Shown here piece by piece: positions 40,862 to 49,221 of a stretch of DNA of 52,933 bases. Origin of the DNA: JBFEYJ01 sp041563315 (GTDB lineage: Bacteria; Pseudomonadota; Gammaproteobacteria; Thiohalomonadales; Thiohalomonadaceae); NCBI GenBank assembly GCA_041563315.1, contig JBFFNE010000013.1, positions 1 through 52,933 on the forward strand, written 5' to 3'. The first letter of the stretch is position 1. Each line of letters starts with the position of its first letter. Below the pieces are notes generated by a model. The model had not been told where the DNA came from, did no database searches, and was given only the letters and a program-made list of their open reading frames with translations. Made by a program: the position numbers and the translations under genes.

Positions 40862-42592
40862 ATGAGGACACGGACCGTACAGCGCATAGGCAAACAAAAC
40901 CTTCGGCTGGTATTAGTGTTCAGCGCGGCAGTGGGTTGTTCCATGCCATGCAGCGGGCTGGAAGTCCTCGTGCCGGACGATTACGCCTTAATCACCGACG
41001 CGCTCAACGCGGTGGCTGGTACAGTCAATGCCACCGTCTCCGTCAAACCAGGAACCTATCAAGAAGCCATCACACTCCCCCACGATGTCGTACTAAGGGG
41101 AACGGAAACGGCACGCACTTTCCTGCAGGGCAGCGGTTCGGGAGCGGTGGTCACCGCCAATGGAACACAGGGTTCGCGGATCAGTAATTTCACCTTTACC
41201 GGGGGCAATCCCGCCCTCTGGGTCAATTCCGGCTCCAATCTCATCATCAGCAACAATGCATTTGCCGTCGGCAGCGAAGCGACCGCCATCCGTGTGGAAA
41301 CCTCCTCGCCATCCATCGAGCACAACGTCTTCTTTGAAAACGCCATCGCGATAGATACCGGTGGCAACCAATTGACTATCCGGAACAACGCTTTCGCTGA
41401 CAATACCGCGACCTTGTTGCCTCTGCCGGTCGATGAGAACGGAATCGCCAATAATGGCTTCTTCGACAGTAACGCCACGATAACGCCCTTCGGCATCAAC
41501 CCGGTAACCAGCCCCCCGCTCTTTGTGGCCCCTGGCAGCCTGGACTTCCACCTCCAGGCCGGCTCTCCCTATATCGATGCCGGTACCGGCACCAACGATA
41601 TCCTGGACGACACCGTCGCCGACATCGGCGTCTACGGCGGTGTGTTCGCCGAGGGGATTCCTTTTCCGGTTGGCACACCGATGCTTGTCAGTGCCACCGA
41701 TACTGCAATTACCCTGCGCTGGCCGGCCAACACCGGGTACCAGCTGGGTGGCTACAAGGTCCACTACGACAGTGATCGTTCAGGCCCACCTTATAGTGGT
41801 ACCGGTGCTGAAGGCGGCAGCTCCCCCATCGACGTGGGCAACGTCACCGAGTACACCCTGGCCGGCCTGACCCGGCCCACACTCACCGAGGCACCGGTTC
41901 TGTCCCCGGCCGAACCGCTCAACCAGGCCCTGAAGCTAAACTGGTCCGCCGTACCCTCTGTCACCGGCTACACCATCCACTATGGCGTAGCCTCGCCCGA
42001 CGAGCACGCCATCGATGTGGGCAATCTCACCGGGTTTACCCTCACCGGGTTGGAGAACGGCACGACCTACCGCATCACCGTAAGTGCCTACACCACCGCC
42101 CGCTACTTCCTGGCCATCTCCGCCTACGCAGCGTTCGGAAGCCAACCGGAGAGTGTCGTCTCGCCCGAGCTGACAGCGACCCTCGGCGCCCCGGTCGCCG
42201 GCCCGCCCTCCAATGAGATCAGCGACTTTCCCGAGGCCATCGTCGCTTTCCCCGGACTGCCGGACAAAAACGGCTGCTTTATTGCCACCGCGGCCTACGG
42301 TCACTACAGCGCCGATGAGGTGCAACTGCTGCGCGCTTTTCGCGACCGCCACCTCCTCACCAACGCCCCAGGCCGTGCATTTGTCGCCGGGTATTATCGC
42401 CATAGCCCGCAATGGGCCCGGGCACTCAAAGCACACGCCTGGATGAAGCCCGCGGTACGTCTGGCACTGTTGCCCGCCATTGGCCTCGCCGCTTTCACCC
42501 TGAAAACACCGCCCGCCCTGCAGTGGGCACTGCTAATGATCCTGTTCTCGCTTCTGCTGTTGCGACGCCATTGGAGGTATCGCATCGCATGA
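40862..42592 (+). CDS. Secreted beta-helix/fibronectin III protein with CFI-box C-terminal domain
   Basis: 576 aa from this start. Signal-like segment (LRLVLVFSAAVGCSMPCSG); right-handed beta-helix (~35-240; repeating NNAFA, GNPALWVNSGSNLIISNN, GNQLTIRNNAF); two fibronectin type III-like repeats (~270-340 and ~350-440, GLTRPTLTEAP and GYTIHYG); then the CFI-box module starting GCFIATAAYGHY (Cys472) with LLRAFRDRHLLTN, GYYRHSP, and one or two membrane helices at the C terminus (WALLMILFSLLLL) followed by RRHWRYR. CFI-box domains are proposed surface-sorting modules. An upstream TTG (40838) is also possible. The next gene overlaps its stop. Confidence 0.85.
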   Translation: MRTRTVQRIGKQNLRLVLVFSAAVGCSMPCSGLEVLVPDDYALITDALNAVAGTVNATVSVKPGTYQEAITLPHDVVLRGTETARTFLQGSGSGAVVTANGTQGSRISNFTFTGGNPALWVNSGSNLIISNNAFAVGSEATAIRVETSSPSIEHNVFFENAIAIDTGGNQLTIRNNAFADNTATLLPLPVDENGIANNGFFDSNATITPFGINPVTSPPLFVAPGSLDFHLQAGSPYIDAGTGTNDILDDTVADIGVYGGVFAEGIPFPVGTPMLVSATDTAITLRWPANTGYQLGGYKVHYDSDRSGPPYSGTGAEGGSSPIDVGNVTEYTLAGLTRPTLTEAPVLSPAEPLNQALKLNWSAVPSVTGYTIHYGVASPDEHAIDVGNLTGFTLTGLENGTTYRITVSAYTTARYFLAISAYAAFGSQPESVVSPELTATLGAPVAGPPSNEISDFPEAIVAFPGLPDKNGCFIATAAYGHYSADEVQLLRAFRDRHLLTNAPGRAFVAGYYRHSPQWARALKAHAWMKPAVRLALLPAIGLAAFTLKTPPALQWALLMILFSLLLLRRHWRYRIA

Positions 42593-43212
42593 ACAACAAA
42601 CGCTGGTTAGGCTATCTTCTGTTCCTCGTGGCCCAGTCAGCTTTGGCTGAGGACACCCCCAACTGGTCATTCGAGTTCAAGGGAGGCAATTTTCACAGCG
42701 CGGAGGAGCAGTGGGGAGATTTCTATGGCGACGACCAGTTTCGCGCTTACGCGCTCGCCGCTGGCTACAAACTGACTCGACAACTGGAGATTGGAATCGA
42801 GACGGGTTACCAGAACGATGACGGGAAAGGTTTAGCACCTACCCACGGGGTACTTGCCGGCGATGTGCGCTACACACTCTATCCCGTCCACCTGCAGTTG
42901 ACCGCCAGGGGTATCTTCACCCCTGACCAGTGGCTGGTGCCCTACGTCGGTGCGGCCTGGAGCCGCTTCCACTACCGGGTGGAAACCGAGCAGCAGCCGG
43001 ACGTTTCAGGCTCCCTCGGCGGCCACCAATATCGCAGCGGTCTGCAACTACTACTAGACAAGCTGGACAGGACCACTGCCAACGACCTTGAACGAAACAC
43101 CGGCATCGTCAACACCTACTTCTTCCTTGAGGCCCAGCGGACCGAGGTCAACATCAATGACATTGACCTCGGAGGAACCGCCTACCTGGGTGGCCTGTTA
43201 TTCGAATTCTGA
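42589..43212 (+). CDS. Small outer membrane beta-barrel protein
   Basis: 207-aa exported barrel with a signal peptide (MNNKRWLGYLLFLVAQSALA, cut before EDT). The mature protein begins WSFEFKGGNFHSAEEQWGDFYGD and shows regular amphipathic strands (RAYALAAGYKLT, LEIGIETGY, VHLQLTARGIF, WLVPYVGAAWSRFHY) ending in LGGLLFEF with a terminal Phe. It may belong to the MXAN_2562-like barrels, but I cannot confirm this. Its ATG overlaps the TGA of the CFI-box gene (ATGA), so the pair is co-translated and probably co-functional at the outer membrane. Confidence 0.75.
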   Translation: MNNKRWLGYLLFLVAQSALAEDTPNWSFEFKGGNFHSAEEQWGDFYGDDQFRAYALAAGYKLTRQLEIGIETGYQNDDGKGLAPTHGVLAGDVRYTLYPVHLQLTARGIFTPDQWLVPYVGAAWSRFHYRVETEQQPDVSGSLGGHQYRSGLQLLLDKLDRTTANDLERNTGIVNTYFFLEAQRTEVNINDIDLGGTAYLGGLLFEF

Positions 43213-43318
43213 TCTCCATACCGAAAATCAGCCCCCCCGGTTTCCCCTGTCACAGCCACTTCGACAGAAGACGCGTGGCCAATCTAACTGCCTGATTTAT
43301 CGTCAGGCATGACCATAA

Positions 43319-45694
43319 TTATTTCACCGCCCACGGCCGATACTGCAAGCCATACAACATCTGCAGGTAACGGCGGGTTTCATCCCGGTCCAGATTAGTG
43401 AGATGTTTCCAGAAGCCGTAAACCCGCGAAAGGGTCATCATGCGACTGGCATAACGCTGCCAGGTATAACGGGAATGCACCCGCTCGATTGAGGCTGTCG
43501 AGATACGCTGCCAGTAACCCTTCTCCTTCTGACAGCGGGTAAACAGTTCGCTCACGGCATCACAAACCTGATCGCCACGGTTGGGATCGATGTGAAAACC
43601 GGAAACACCGTGTTCGATGATCTCCAGCGGCCCGCCGTAACGGGTGGCAAAAGCGGGCAGACCACAACTCATGGCTTCCACCACAGTCAGACCGAAGGCT
43701 TCGAACAGGGCGGGCTGAACGAAGACGCCTTGCCGATCCGCAATGTAGCGGTAGAGTTCGCCGGTGAGCGGTTTGTCCAGTTGCCTTCCGATCCAGCGCA
43801 CCTGTCCGTTGAGATCATAACGGTCGAACAGCTCATGCATGCGGGTGATCTGCTCGCGCTCTTCCTGGTCAAGTGATTGCTCCCTGTCCACATAGCCGGC
43901 GACCACCACCAGATTTGCCTGTCGGCGCAATGCCTCACACTCACCATACCATTGAACCAGTCCAGTGATATTCTTGATCCGGTCCAGTCGCGCCATGGAG
44001 AAGATAATCGGTTTGTCCGGCTCCACCAGTTCTCCGCGTATATCTTCCTGCACATCGCCGAAGAGCAGCGAATTCAACTCGTCATGCCGTTCGAATAGGC
44101 GCCGCGCCTTTTCATGCCAGGGAAAATAGATCTGTACATCGGCACCGGGAGAGACGATGTTGAACTTCGGATCGAAGACATCGATGCCCTTGACCACCCG
44201 GTAGAGGCCGGGCATGGTGAAGCTGCTGTAGCTCTCGTACTGTCCCACACTGTCATGGGTACCGGCGATCTCCTGGTAGGTACTGGTGATGATGAAGTCA
44301 GCGGCATTCATGGCAATCAGGTCGGCCGTAAACTGGCTGGCAAAGTGGTACTGCGCTTCGTTGGTACGCCAGTAGAGATCCGCATAGAGGTATTTGGTTT
44401 TCTCCAAAGCGTGCGCAATGTTGCACTGGGTCACGCCCATCTGTTCCGAGAGCAAGGTGGCCACCAGATTGCCATCGGAATAATTACCGATGAGCAGATC
44501 GGGGCATCCCCCCAGCTCCGCCTTAATTGCCTCGGCGCTATCCCTGGCGAATCGCTCCAGCCAGGGCCAGACCTCAAAGCGTGAGATCCAGTGAGGCACG
44601 ACCTCACCATTGTCCTCACGAAACGGTACGCGAAGAATGCGTGCATGGCACGTGCCGGCGATAGGCTCCAGGGGCTGGTCACAGCGAGTGCCGCGCGCCT
44701 GAGGGATCAGACGGGTCACCACCAGGATTTGTGGGGCCAGTCCCAGTCCCTGCTCATCGATGCGCCGTTGCATCTCCTGCTCCAGCGCACGCACCTGATC
44801 GAGGATGTAGACCACCTGACCGCCGGTATCCGGCAGTCCCATTACCTTGTCCTGGCCAAAAAAACCGTGCGGCGAGAGGATAGCGATGCTGAAGATCATC
44901 GGGATACGGTCGAGAAAACGCTCCAGCGTCGCAGGGTCGGCGGCTTCCAGTACATCCGAAAGCATCAAGAGGGTCTCGCGCATACGCCGGGCATCCCGGC
45001 CCCAGCCCGGCTCTAATCCCAGTTGCTGCAGGGTTTTGCCCACCACCTCCCACCCGGCATCCGGTGCCGTTTCCAACAGATACTCCTCGGCACGGCGCAG
45101 CGCGTTCTGCAGGGCCTCCACAGTGCTGCTGCGGTCATTGATCATCAGCGGTTGACCCTGGCACTGGTGCACTCGCAGAAAATCGAGCAAATGCTCCGCT
45201 CCCTTGCCGTTTGGCTGGAACAGCTGACTGGAAAGTTTGCGGTTAAGAAACTCCGCTCCCCGGCCGATAGAGCGTGCCTCGTGCAGGCGGGGAAAGTCAC
45301 GATTGAAGGGTGCGAAATCCAGCTCAAGGGTCCAGGACGGAACCTGGCTACCGTGGATGCAGCGCTCCTTGAATTGCAGGAAGCGCTCTACCGGCACGAT
45401 GTCATAATGGCCCTGTTTGGCATTGACCCGCAGATACTCCCAACGGCCGATGCGTGGGCGCAGCGCAAAACAGATCCACGGCGATTCGAGCACCGCTTCC
45501 TGAGCAATGCTCATCAGTCGCTGCAGCGTCGGGGTGCAGCAGGCCCGACCCTCCGCGCTGGCACAGAACGCTTCATAATCGTCGATAAGCTCCGAGCGCA
45601 ACCGCAGTTTTTTTTCCCGCCGAAGAAGAAACCGCACCAGCGGGAATAATCCCTGTTGATCATCCTGCAGTAAGTCCTGCAGGCTTTCTCTCAC
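43319..45694 (-). CDS. sus: Sucrose synthase
   Basis: 791-aa GT4 enzyme reversibly converting sucrose plus NDP to fructose plus NDP-glucose. A long N-terminal region (~1-265) precedes the GT-B core, with HGFFGQDKVMGLPDTGGQVVYILDQ, a Rossmann domain with IFSMARLDRIKNITGL, and the EX7E donor motif in EAFGLTVVEAMSCGLP. It starts with GTG, overlapping the stop of the upstream sucrose-phosphate synthase gene (GTGA). In bacteria with this operon the enzyme is thought to cleave sucrose and supply ADP-glucose for glycogen; direction here cannot be told. Confidence 0.95.
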   Translation of the reverse strand: MRESLQDLLQDDQQGLFPLVRFLLRREKKLRLRSELIDDYEAFCASAEGRACCTPTLQRLMSIAQEAVLESPWICFALRPRIGRWEYLRVNAKQGHYDIVPVERFLQFKERCIHGSQVPSWTLELDFAPFNRDFPRLHEARSIGRGAEFLNRKLSSQLFQPNGKGAEHLLDFLRVHQCQGQPLMINDRSSTVEALQNALRRAEEYLLETAPDAGWEVVGKTLQQLGLEPGWGRDARRMRETLLMLSDVLEAADPATLERFLDRIPMIFSIAILSPHGFFGQDKVMGLPDTGGQVVYILDQVRALEQEMQRRIDEQGLGLAPQILVVTRLIPQARGTRCDQPLEPIAGTCHARILRVPFREDNGEVVPHWISRFEVWPWLERFARDSAEAIKAELGGCPDLLIGNYSDGNLVATLLSEQMGVTQCNIAHALEKTKYLYADLYWRTNEAQYHFASQFTADLIAMNAADFIITSTYQEIAGTHDSVGQYESYSSFTMPGLYRVVKGIDVFDPKFNIVSPGADVQIYFPWHEKARRLFERHDELNSLLFGDVQEDIRGELVEPDKPIIFSMARLDRIKNITGLVQWYGECEALRRQANLVVVAGYVDREQSLDQEEREQITRMHELFDRYDLNGQVRWIGRQLDKPLTGELYRYIADRQGVFVQPALFEAFGLTVVEAMSCGLPAFATRYGGPLEIIEHGVSGFHIDPNRGDQVCDAVSELFTRCQKEKGYWQRISTASIERVHSRYTWQRYASRMMTLSRVYGFWKHLTNLDRDETRRYLQMLYGLQYRPWAVK

Positions 45695-47916
45695 GCGACG
45701 GCCTCATTCTCGTCATCGACGTCGCCGGTATGCACATCACCAAAAAAATCGTAATGATCGACCCCTTCCAGCACACCGGCTGCATAGTCACCTTCGGCGA
45801 AATAGATCCGCGGCTCACCCCGTAACTCCTCCAGCTCAGAACTGTAGTTACCCACCACCACACCGAGCGTTTCCCCACGCAGCATCTCGGTATCGTTACC
45901 GGAGTCTCCAGCGACCAAAAGGCGATCCGGGTTCAGCCCCCACTTCATCATCAGATAGCGAATCGCTAATCCTTTGGAGGCGCGCACCGGCAGTAGATCG
46001 AGAAAGGCCTGGTGGGAATAGATCAGCTTACAGTGCAGGTCATGTTTGCGCAGGCAGGTGCGGATCTTGGTCACGCTGGGGACCTTTTCCGGATCCACAA
46101 AATAGCTCAGCTTATAATGGCGCTGATCGATCTTCGGCTGAAGCTTCAAACCGGCAGATCCGACCAAGGCTGCGCGCAGCTCATCGGGCTTCCAGCGATA
46201 ATTGATATGTTGTGCCCAACCCTGATCCTCCGCGAGATTGTTGCCGTAGTGGATCTCCGAGCCTACTGAGGTGATCAAGATATCAGGGGTCCGTACATTC
46301 CACTCCTTGAGCACCTGCAACGTGCTATCGAGACGCCTTCCGGTGGCCACACCGAAGGCCACCCGATCGCCAGCCTTCTCCAACTGTGCCATCAGTTGCT
46401 CCAGGGCCGGGCCATCGCCAAGGAGGGTATTGTCGATATCGCAAATGAGTACCCGGTCCACCATCGGCAGACGGTTGCGTGACAACGAGAAACGCCGCTT
46501 CGCATTATCCACATTACCCAACACTCGTTTGACCTCCTTCAGATAGTTGTTCACATGGCCTTCCCAGGTATAGGTGCTGCGTGCCCCTTTCACCCCGTTT
46601 CGCGCCAGTCGATGCCAGCGTGAACGGTCGCCCAACACATCGACAATGGCCTCGCCCATGCTATCGATATCCAGTGGGTCGATAAGCTTTCCACTCTGGC
46701 AGTGCTGCATAATGTCACGCGGTCCGCCATCCTCAGTCGCGACGATCGGCACGCCGCTGGCTGCCGCCTCAATCAAGGTCAGGCCAAAGGGTTCGGTGAG
46801 GGCCGGATTAACAAACACGCCGCGGGTACTGGCAGCAAGACGGTAGAAGTCAGGTACATCATTCGGTTCATGATGCTTGGGAAAAGCCACTTTGCCATAC
46901 AGGTCGTAGCGGTCGATGAGCATCAGCAGATCGGTAAGCACTTCACGTGTGCCTTTATCCATTTGTTGAATATCATCGCGATTGCCGGCGACTATCACCA
47001 AATTGGCCATCTCGCGCAGATCAGGATTCTCACCATACGCGCGCACCAGTGAGGCAATATTCTTGCGTTCATCGGCACGCGACAGCGCCAGAATCATCGG
47101 TCGCTGGGGATGCTCCAGAAAACGCTCCAGCTCATTGGCCACGGGGGGACGAACCTGTCTTGACGTCGGCGGCTGAAAACGTGAAATATCCACACCGGGA
47201 GGGATCACACGCATCCGCTTCGGATGGTAGTTATCGTAGGTCTTGTACTGCTGTCCGATCTCCTGCGAGGTACTGGCAATCACCAGTGAGGCATTGCCCA
47301 GCACCATCTCTTCGGCCTCAATACGGCGGCTCATGTTGTAGACGCGCTCGATGTTCTGCGGCTTGACCCCCTTGTCTTCCAGACGCCGGCGTTTATCGAC
47401 ACCGAGCGAGTGACCGGTGTGGATCAACGGGACGCCGAGGAGTTGCGTTAACCTTCCTCCCACATAGCCGGCATCGGCGTAATGGCTATGCACAATATCG
47501 GGCACCTGGCCGACGCGGCGCAAATGCTGCAACGCCTCATCGGCAAAGGCATCGAGGTAGGGCCACAGCACCTCTTTGCGAAAATAGCGACGTGGGCCCG
47601 CCGGTAAACGAATGATGTAGGCTCCCTCGCCAATGCGCTCCTCCGTCTGTGCATAATCGCTACTGACCTTGGGGTCGATGACCTGGCGGGTCAACAGATC
47701 CACCCGCGCCACAGCGGGGTGTTCCGCCAGGGCCCGCGCCAATTCCACCACGTACTGGATCTGTCCACCGGTATCGGCATCGCGTCCCAACTCCAGATTA
47801 TGCCCGCGGATAAGCCCATGCACGCTGATAAGGACGATGTATAAACCACGAGATTCCTTTTCCTTCGCGGATGTACGCTTTGCCAGAATTGATGTCACTT
47901 TATTTACCTCAGTCAC
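45691..47916 (-). CDS. sps: Sucrose-phosphate synthase fused to sucrose-phosphate phosphatase
   Basis: 741-aa bifunctional protein. The N-terminal GT-B domain (~25-465) joins UDP-glucose and fructose-6-phosphate: HGLIRGHNLELGRDADTGGQ, ALSRADERKNIASL and the EX7E motif EPFGLTLIEAAASGVP. The C-terminal HAD phosphatase (~485-730), with nucleophile motif ICDIDNTLLGD and a Lys/Asp loop (GDSGNDTEML), releases phosphate to yield sucrose. The start is the GTG at 47916, overlapping the fructokinase TGA and preceded by GGAG; earlier GTGs (47928, 47940) are less well placed. Product is probably a compatible solute and storage intermediate. Confidence 0.94.
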   Translation of the reverse strand: MTEVNKVTSILAKRTSAKEKESRGLYIVLISVHGLIRGHNLELGRDADTGGQIQYVVELARALAEHPAVARVDLLTRQVIDPKVSSDYAQTEERIGEGAYIIRLPAGPRRYFRKEVLWPYLDAFADEALQHLRRVGQVPDIVHSHYADAGYVGGRLTQLLGVPLIHTGHSLGVDKRRRLEDKGVKPQNIERVYNMSRRIEAEEMVLGNASLVIASTSQEIGQQYKTYDNYHPKRMRVIPPGVDISRFQPPTSRQVRPPVANELERFLEHPQRPMILALSRADERKNIASLVRAYGENPDLREMANLVIVAGNRDDIQQMDKGTREVLTDLLMLIDRYDLYGKVAFPKHHEPNDVPDFYRLAASTRGVFVNPALTEPFGLTLIEAAASGVPIVATEDGGPRDIMQHCQSGKLIDPLDIDSMGEAIVDVLGDRSRWHRLARNGVKGARSTYTWEGHVNNYLKEVKRVLGNVDNAKRRFSLSRNRLPMVDRVLICDIDNTLLGDGPALEQLMAQLEKAGDRVAFGVATGRRLDSTLQVLKEWNVRTPDILITSVGSEIHYGNNLAEDQGWAQHINYRWKPDELRAALVGSAGLKLQPKIDQRHYKLSYFVDPEKVPSVTKIRTCLRKHDLHCKLIYSHQAFLDLLPVRASKGLAIRYLMMKWGLNPDRLLVAGDSGNDTEMLRGETLGVVVGNYSSELEELRGEPRIYFAEGDYAAGVLEGVDHYDFFGDVHTGDVDDENEAVA

Positions 47917-48821
47917 TTGTTTCTCCACTTTTCCAAACACGTCTGGTAAAAAAGGTTATCGGCTAACACCGCACCACGGACCTTGCATAGCTGCGCGGCA
48001 AACTCGAGTGCGCGCCCGAGGGTTGTCTCCAACGGCCAGTTCTGCAGCACCCCGAGTAACACCACCGAGCTGAATGCATCGCCTGCCCCCACCGTATCCA
48101 CCAGTTGGCGCACCGCAACAGGTGCACCGTGCAAAACCTTATCGGCGGTGACGAACAACGCACCGGCACTGCCACGAGTGACCACCAATAATTGGAGTTC
48201 AAACTCATCACGCATGCTTCGCGCCGCCGACTCCAGATCTCCGGGATAACCCAAAGCTGCGATCTCTTCATCGTTAAGCTTGACCCAATTAACACCACGC
48301 AAGAGGCTGGCCACCCGTTCGGGATGCCACCAGGGAGCGCGCAGATTCACATCGGAAAAAAGCGGCACCGGCAGTGCACGAATTTGTTGCAAGGTACTGC
48401 GCGAGACTGATTCACGATTAATCAATGAACCAAAATAGAGCATACTGAGCGGGGTTTGCTGCAAGAGGGATAGCGCCAGATCGGCGTCAATATAATCGTA
48501 GGCCTGTTGTGGAAGGATATCGAAGGTGTGCTGCGCCCCCTTCATGGCGATGTGTACACTGCCGGTAGGATGATGCGGATCGCTCTGCAGACCGGCAGTA
48601 TCCATACCCCACTCGTCCATCGCCGCGCGGACCTGCTCACCACGAAGGTCATTACCCACGCGACTGATCAAGAGCGGTTCAAGCTCAAAACCCTGCAGAT
48701 GTCGAGCAACGTTAAACGGGGCGCCACCCAGCACTTCGCTTCCATCGGGAAAACGGTCGAACAGCACTTCACCGAAGATAACAGGGCGGCCTTCCAATAA
48801 TGAAAAGCGTTGTTCCGTCAT
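47913..48821 (-). CDS. PfkB-family fructokinase
   Basis: 302-aa ribokinase-fold sugar kinase. The N-terminal signature is SEVLGGAPFNVARHLQG, and the catalytic base motif DTVGAGDAFSSVVLLG is intact; GSVHIAMKGAQHTFDI and VNLRAPWW are substrate-lid segments. As the first gene of the sucrose operon, it probably phosphorylates fructose released by sucrose synthase or invertase and returns it to the pool. A compact inverted repeat lies 25 bp upstream of its start. Confidence 0.93.
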   Translation of the reverse strand: MTEQRFSLLEGRPVIFGEVLFDRFPDGSEVLGGAPFNVARHLQGFELEPLLISRVGNDLRGEQVRAAMDEWGMDTAGLQSDPHHPTGSVHIAMKGAQHTFDILPQQAYDYIDADLALSLLQQTPLSMLYFGSLINRESVSRSTLQQIRALPVPLFSDVNLRAPWWHPERVASLLRGVNWVKLNDEEIAALGYPGDLESAARSMRDEFELQLLVVTRGSAGALFVTADKVLHGAPVAVRQLVDTVGAGDAFSSVVLLGVLQNWPLETTLGRALEFAAQLCKVRGAVLADNLFYQTCLEKWRNK

Positions 48822-48845
48822 AATTTATTTTGCTGTCGGCTGTCG

Positions 48846-48869
48846 GCGATAACTCACATCGGTTATCGC
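48846..48869 (-). promoter_or_regulatory. Perfect inverted repeat upstream of the sucrose operon
   Basis: GCGATAAC/GTTATCGC with an 8-nt spacer, located 25-48 bp before the fructokinase ATG. It may be an operator or a 5' leader hairpin. No repressor gene lies next to the operon. Confidence 0.5.
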
Positions 48870-49221
48870 TCATTATTCCAGCATACTCCTTTCAGTATAG
48901 ACTGGATTTTGACTTTTGCAGCCCGCCCCCCGGGAGGCGAGCCATAAGCCCGAACGTATCGATAGTTTCGGGTTAGTCGTAACACCTCGCCCCCTGTTGC
49001 GCGTGCCGTGCAGGCCGGGTTGCCCCAACCGGGGCCCTGAATCCCAACACCGCAGCACCGCTTGCCGAAAGCGCAAACATCACGCACCCGGGCTACCTGG
49101 CGCTTCACTTTTCGCCTTGTGCCAAACGCATTGTCAGGTGGGGCGAGCCGTTACGTTTGTCCTTCCATGACACACATCACACTGTGGTAGAAGAGCTTAG
49201 CTGTTACAATATGGCTCCTTC
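48870..49221. other. Intergenic region between the sucrose operon and rep
   Basis: About 350 bp with no credible gene. It holds GC-rich palindromic pieces (CCCCCCGGGAGG near 48931; GGTTGCCCCAACCGGGGCC near 49017) and a possible promoter stretch TTACAATATGG just before rep. Short ORFs here are mutually overlapping and unsupported. Confidence 0.4.

Noticed and set aside
40624..41187. 187-codon ORF overlapping the CFI-box gene start
   Set aside because: Different frame from the beta-helix protein and no recognisable motif.
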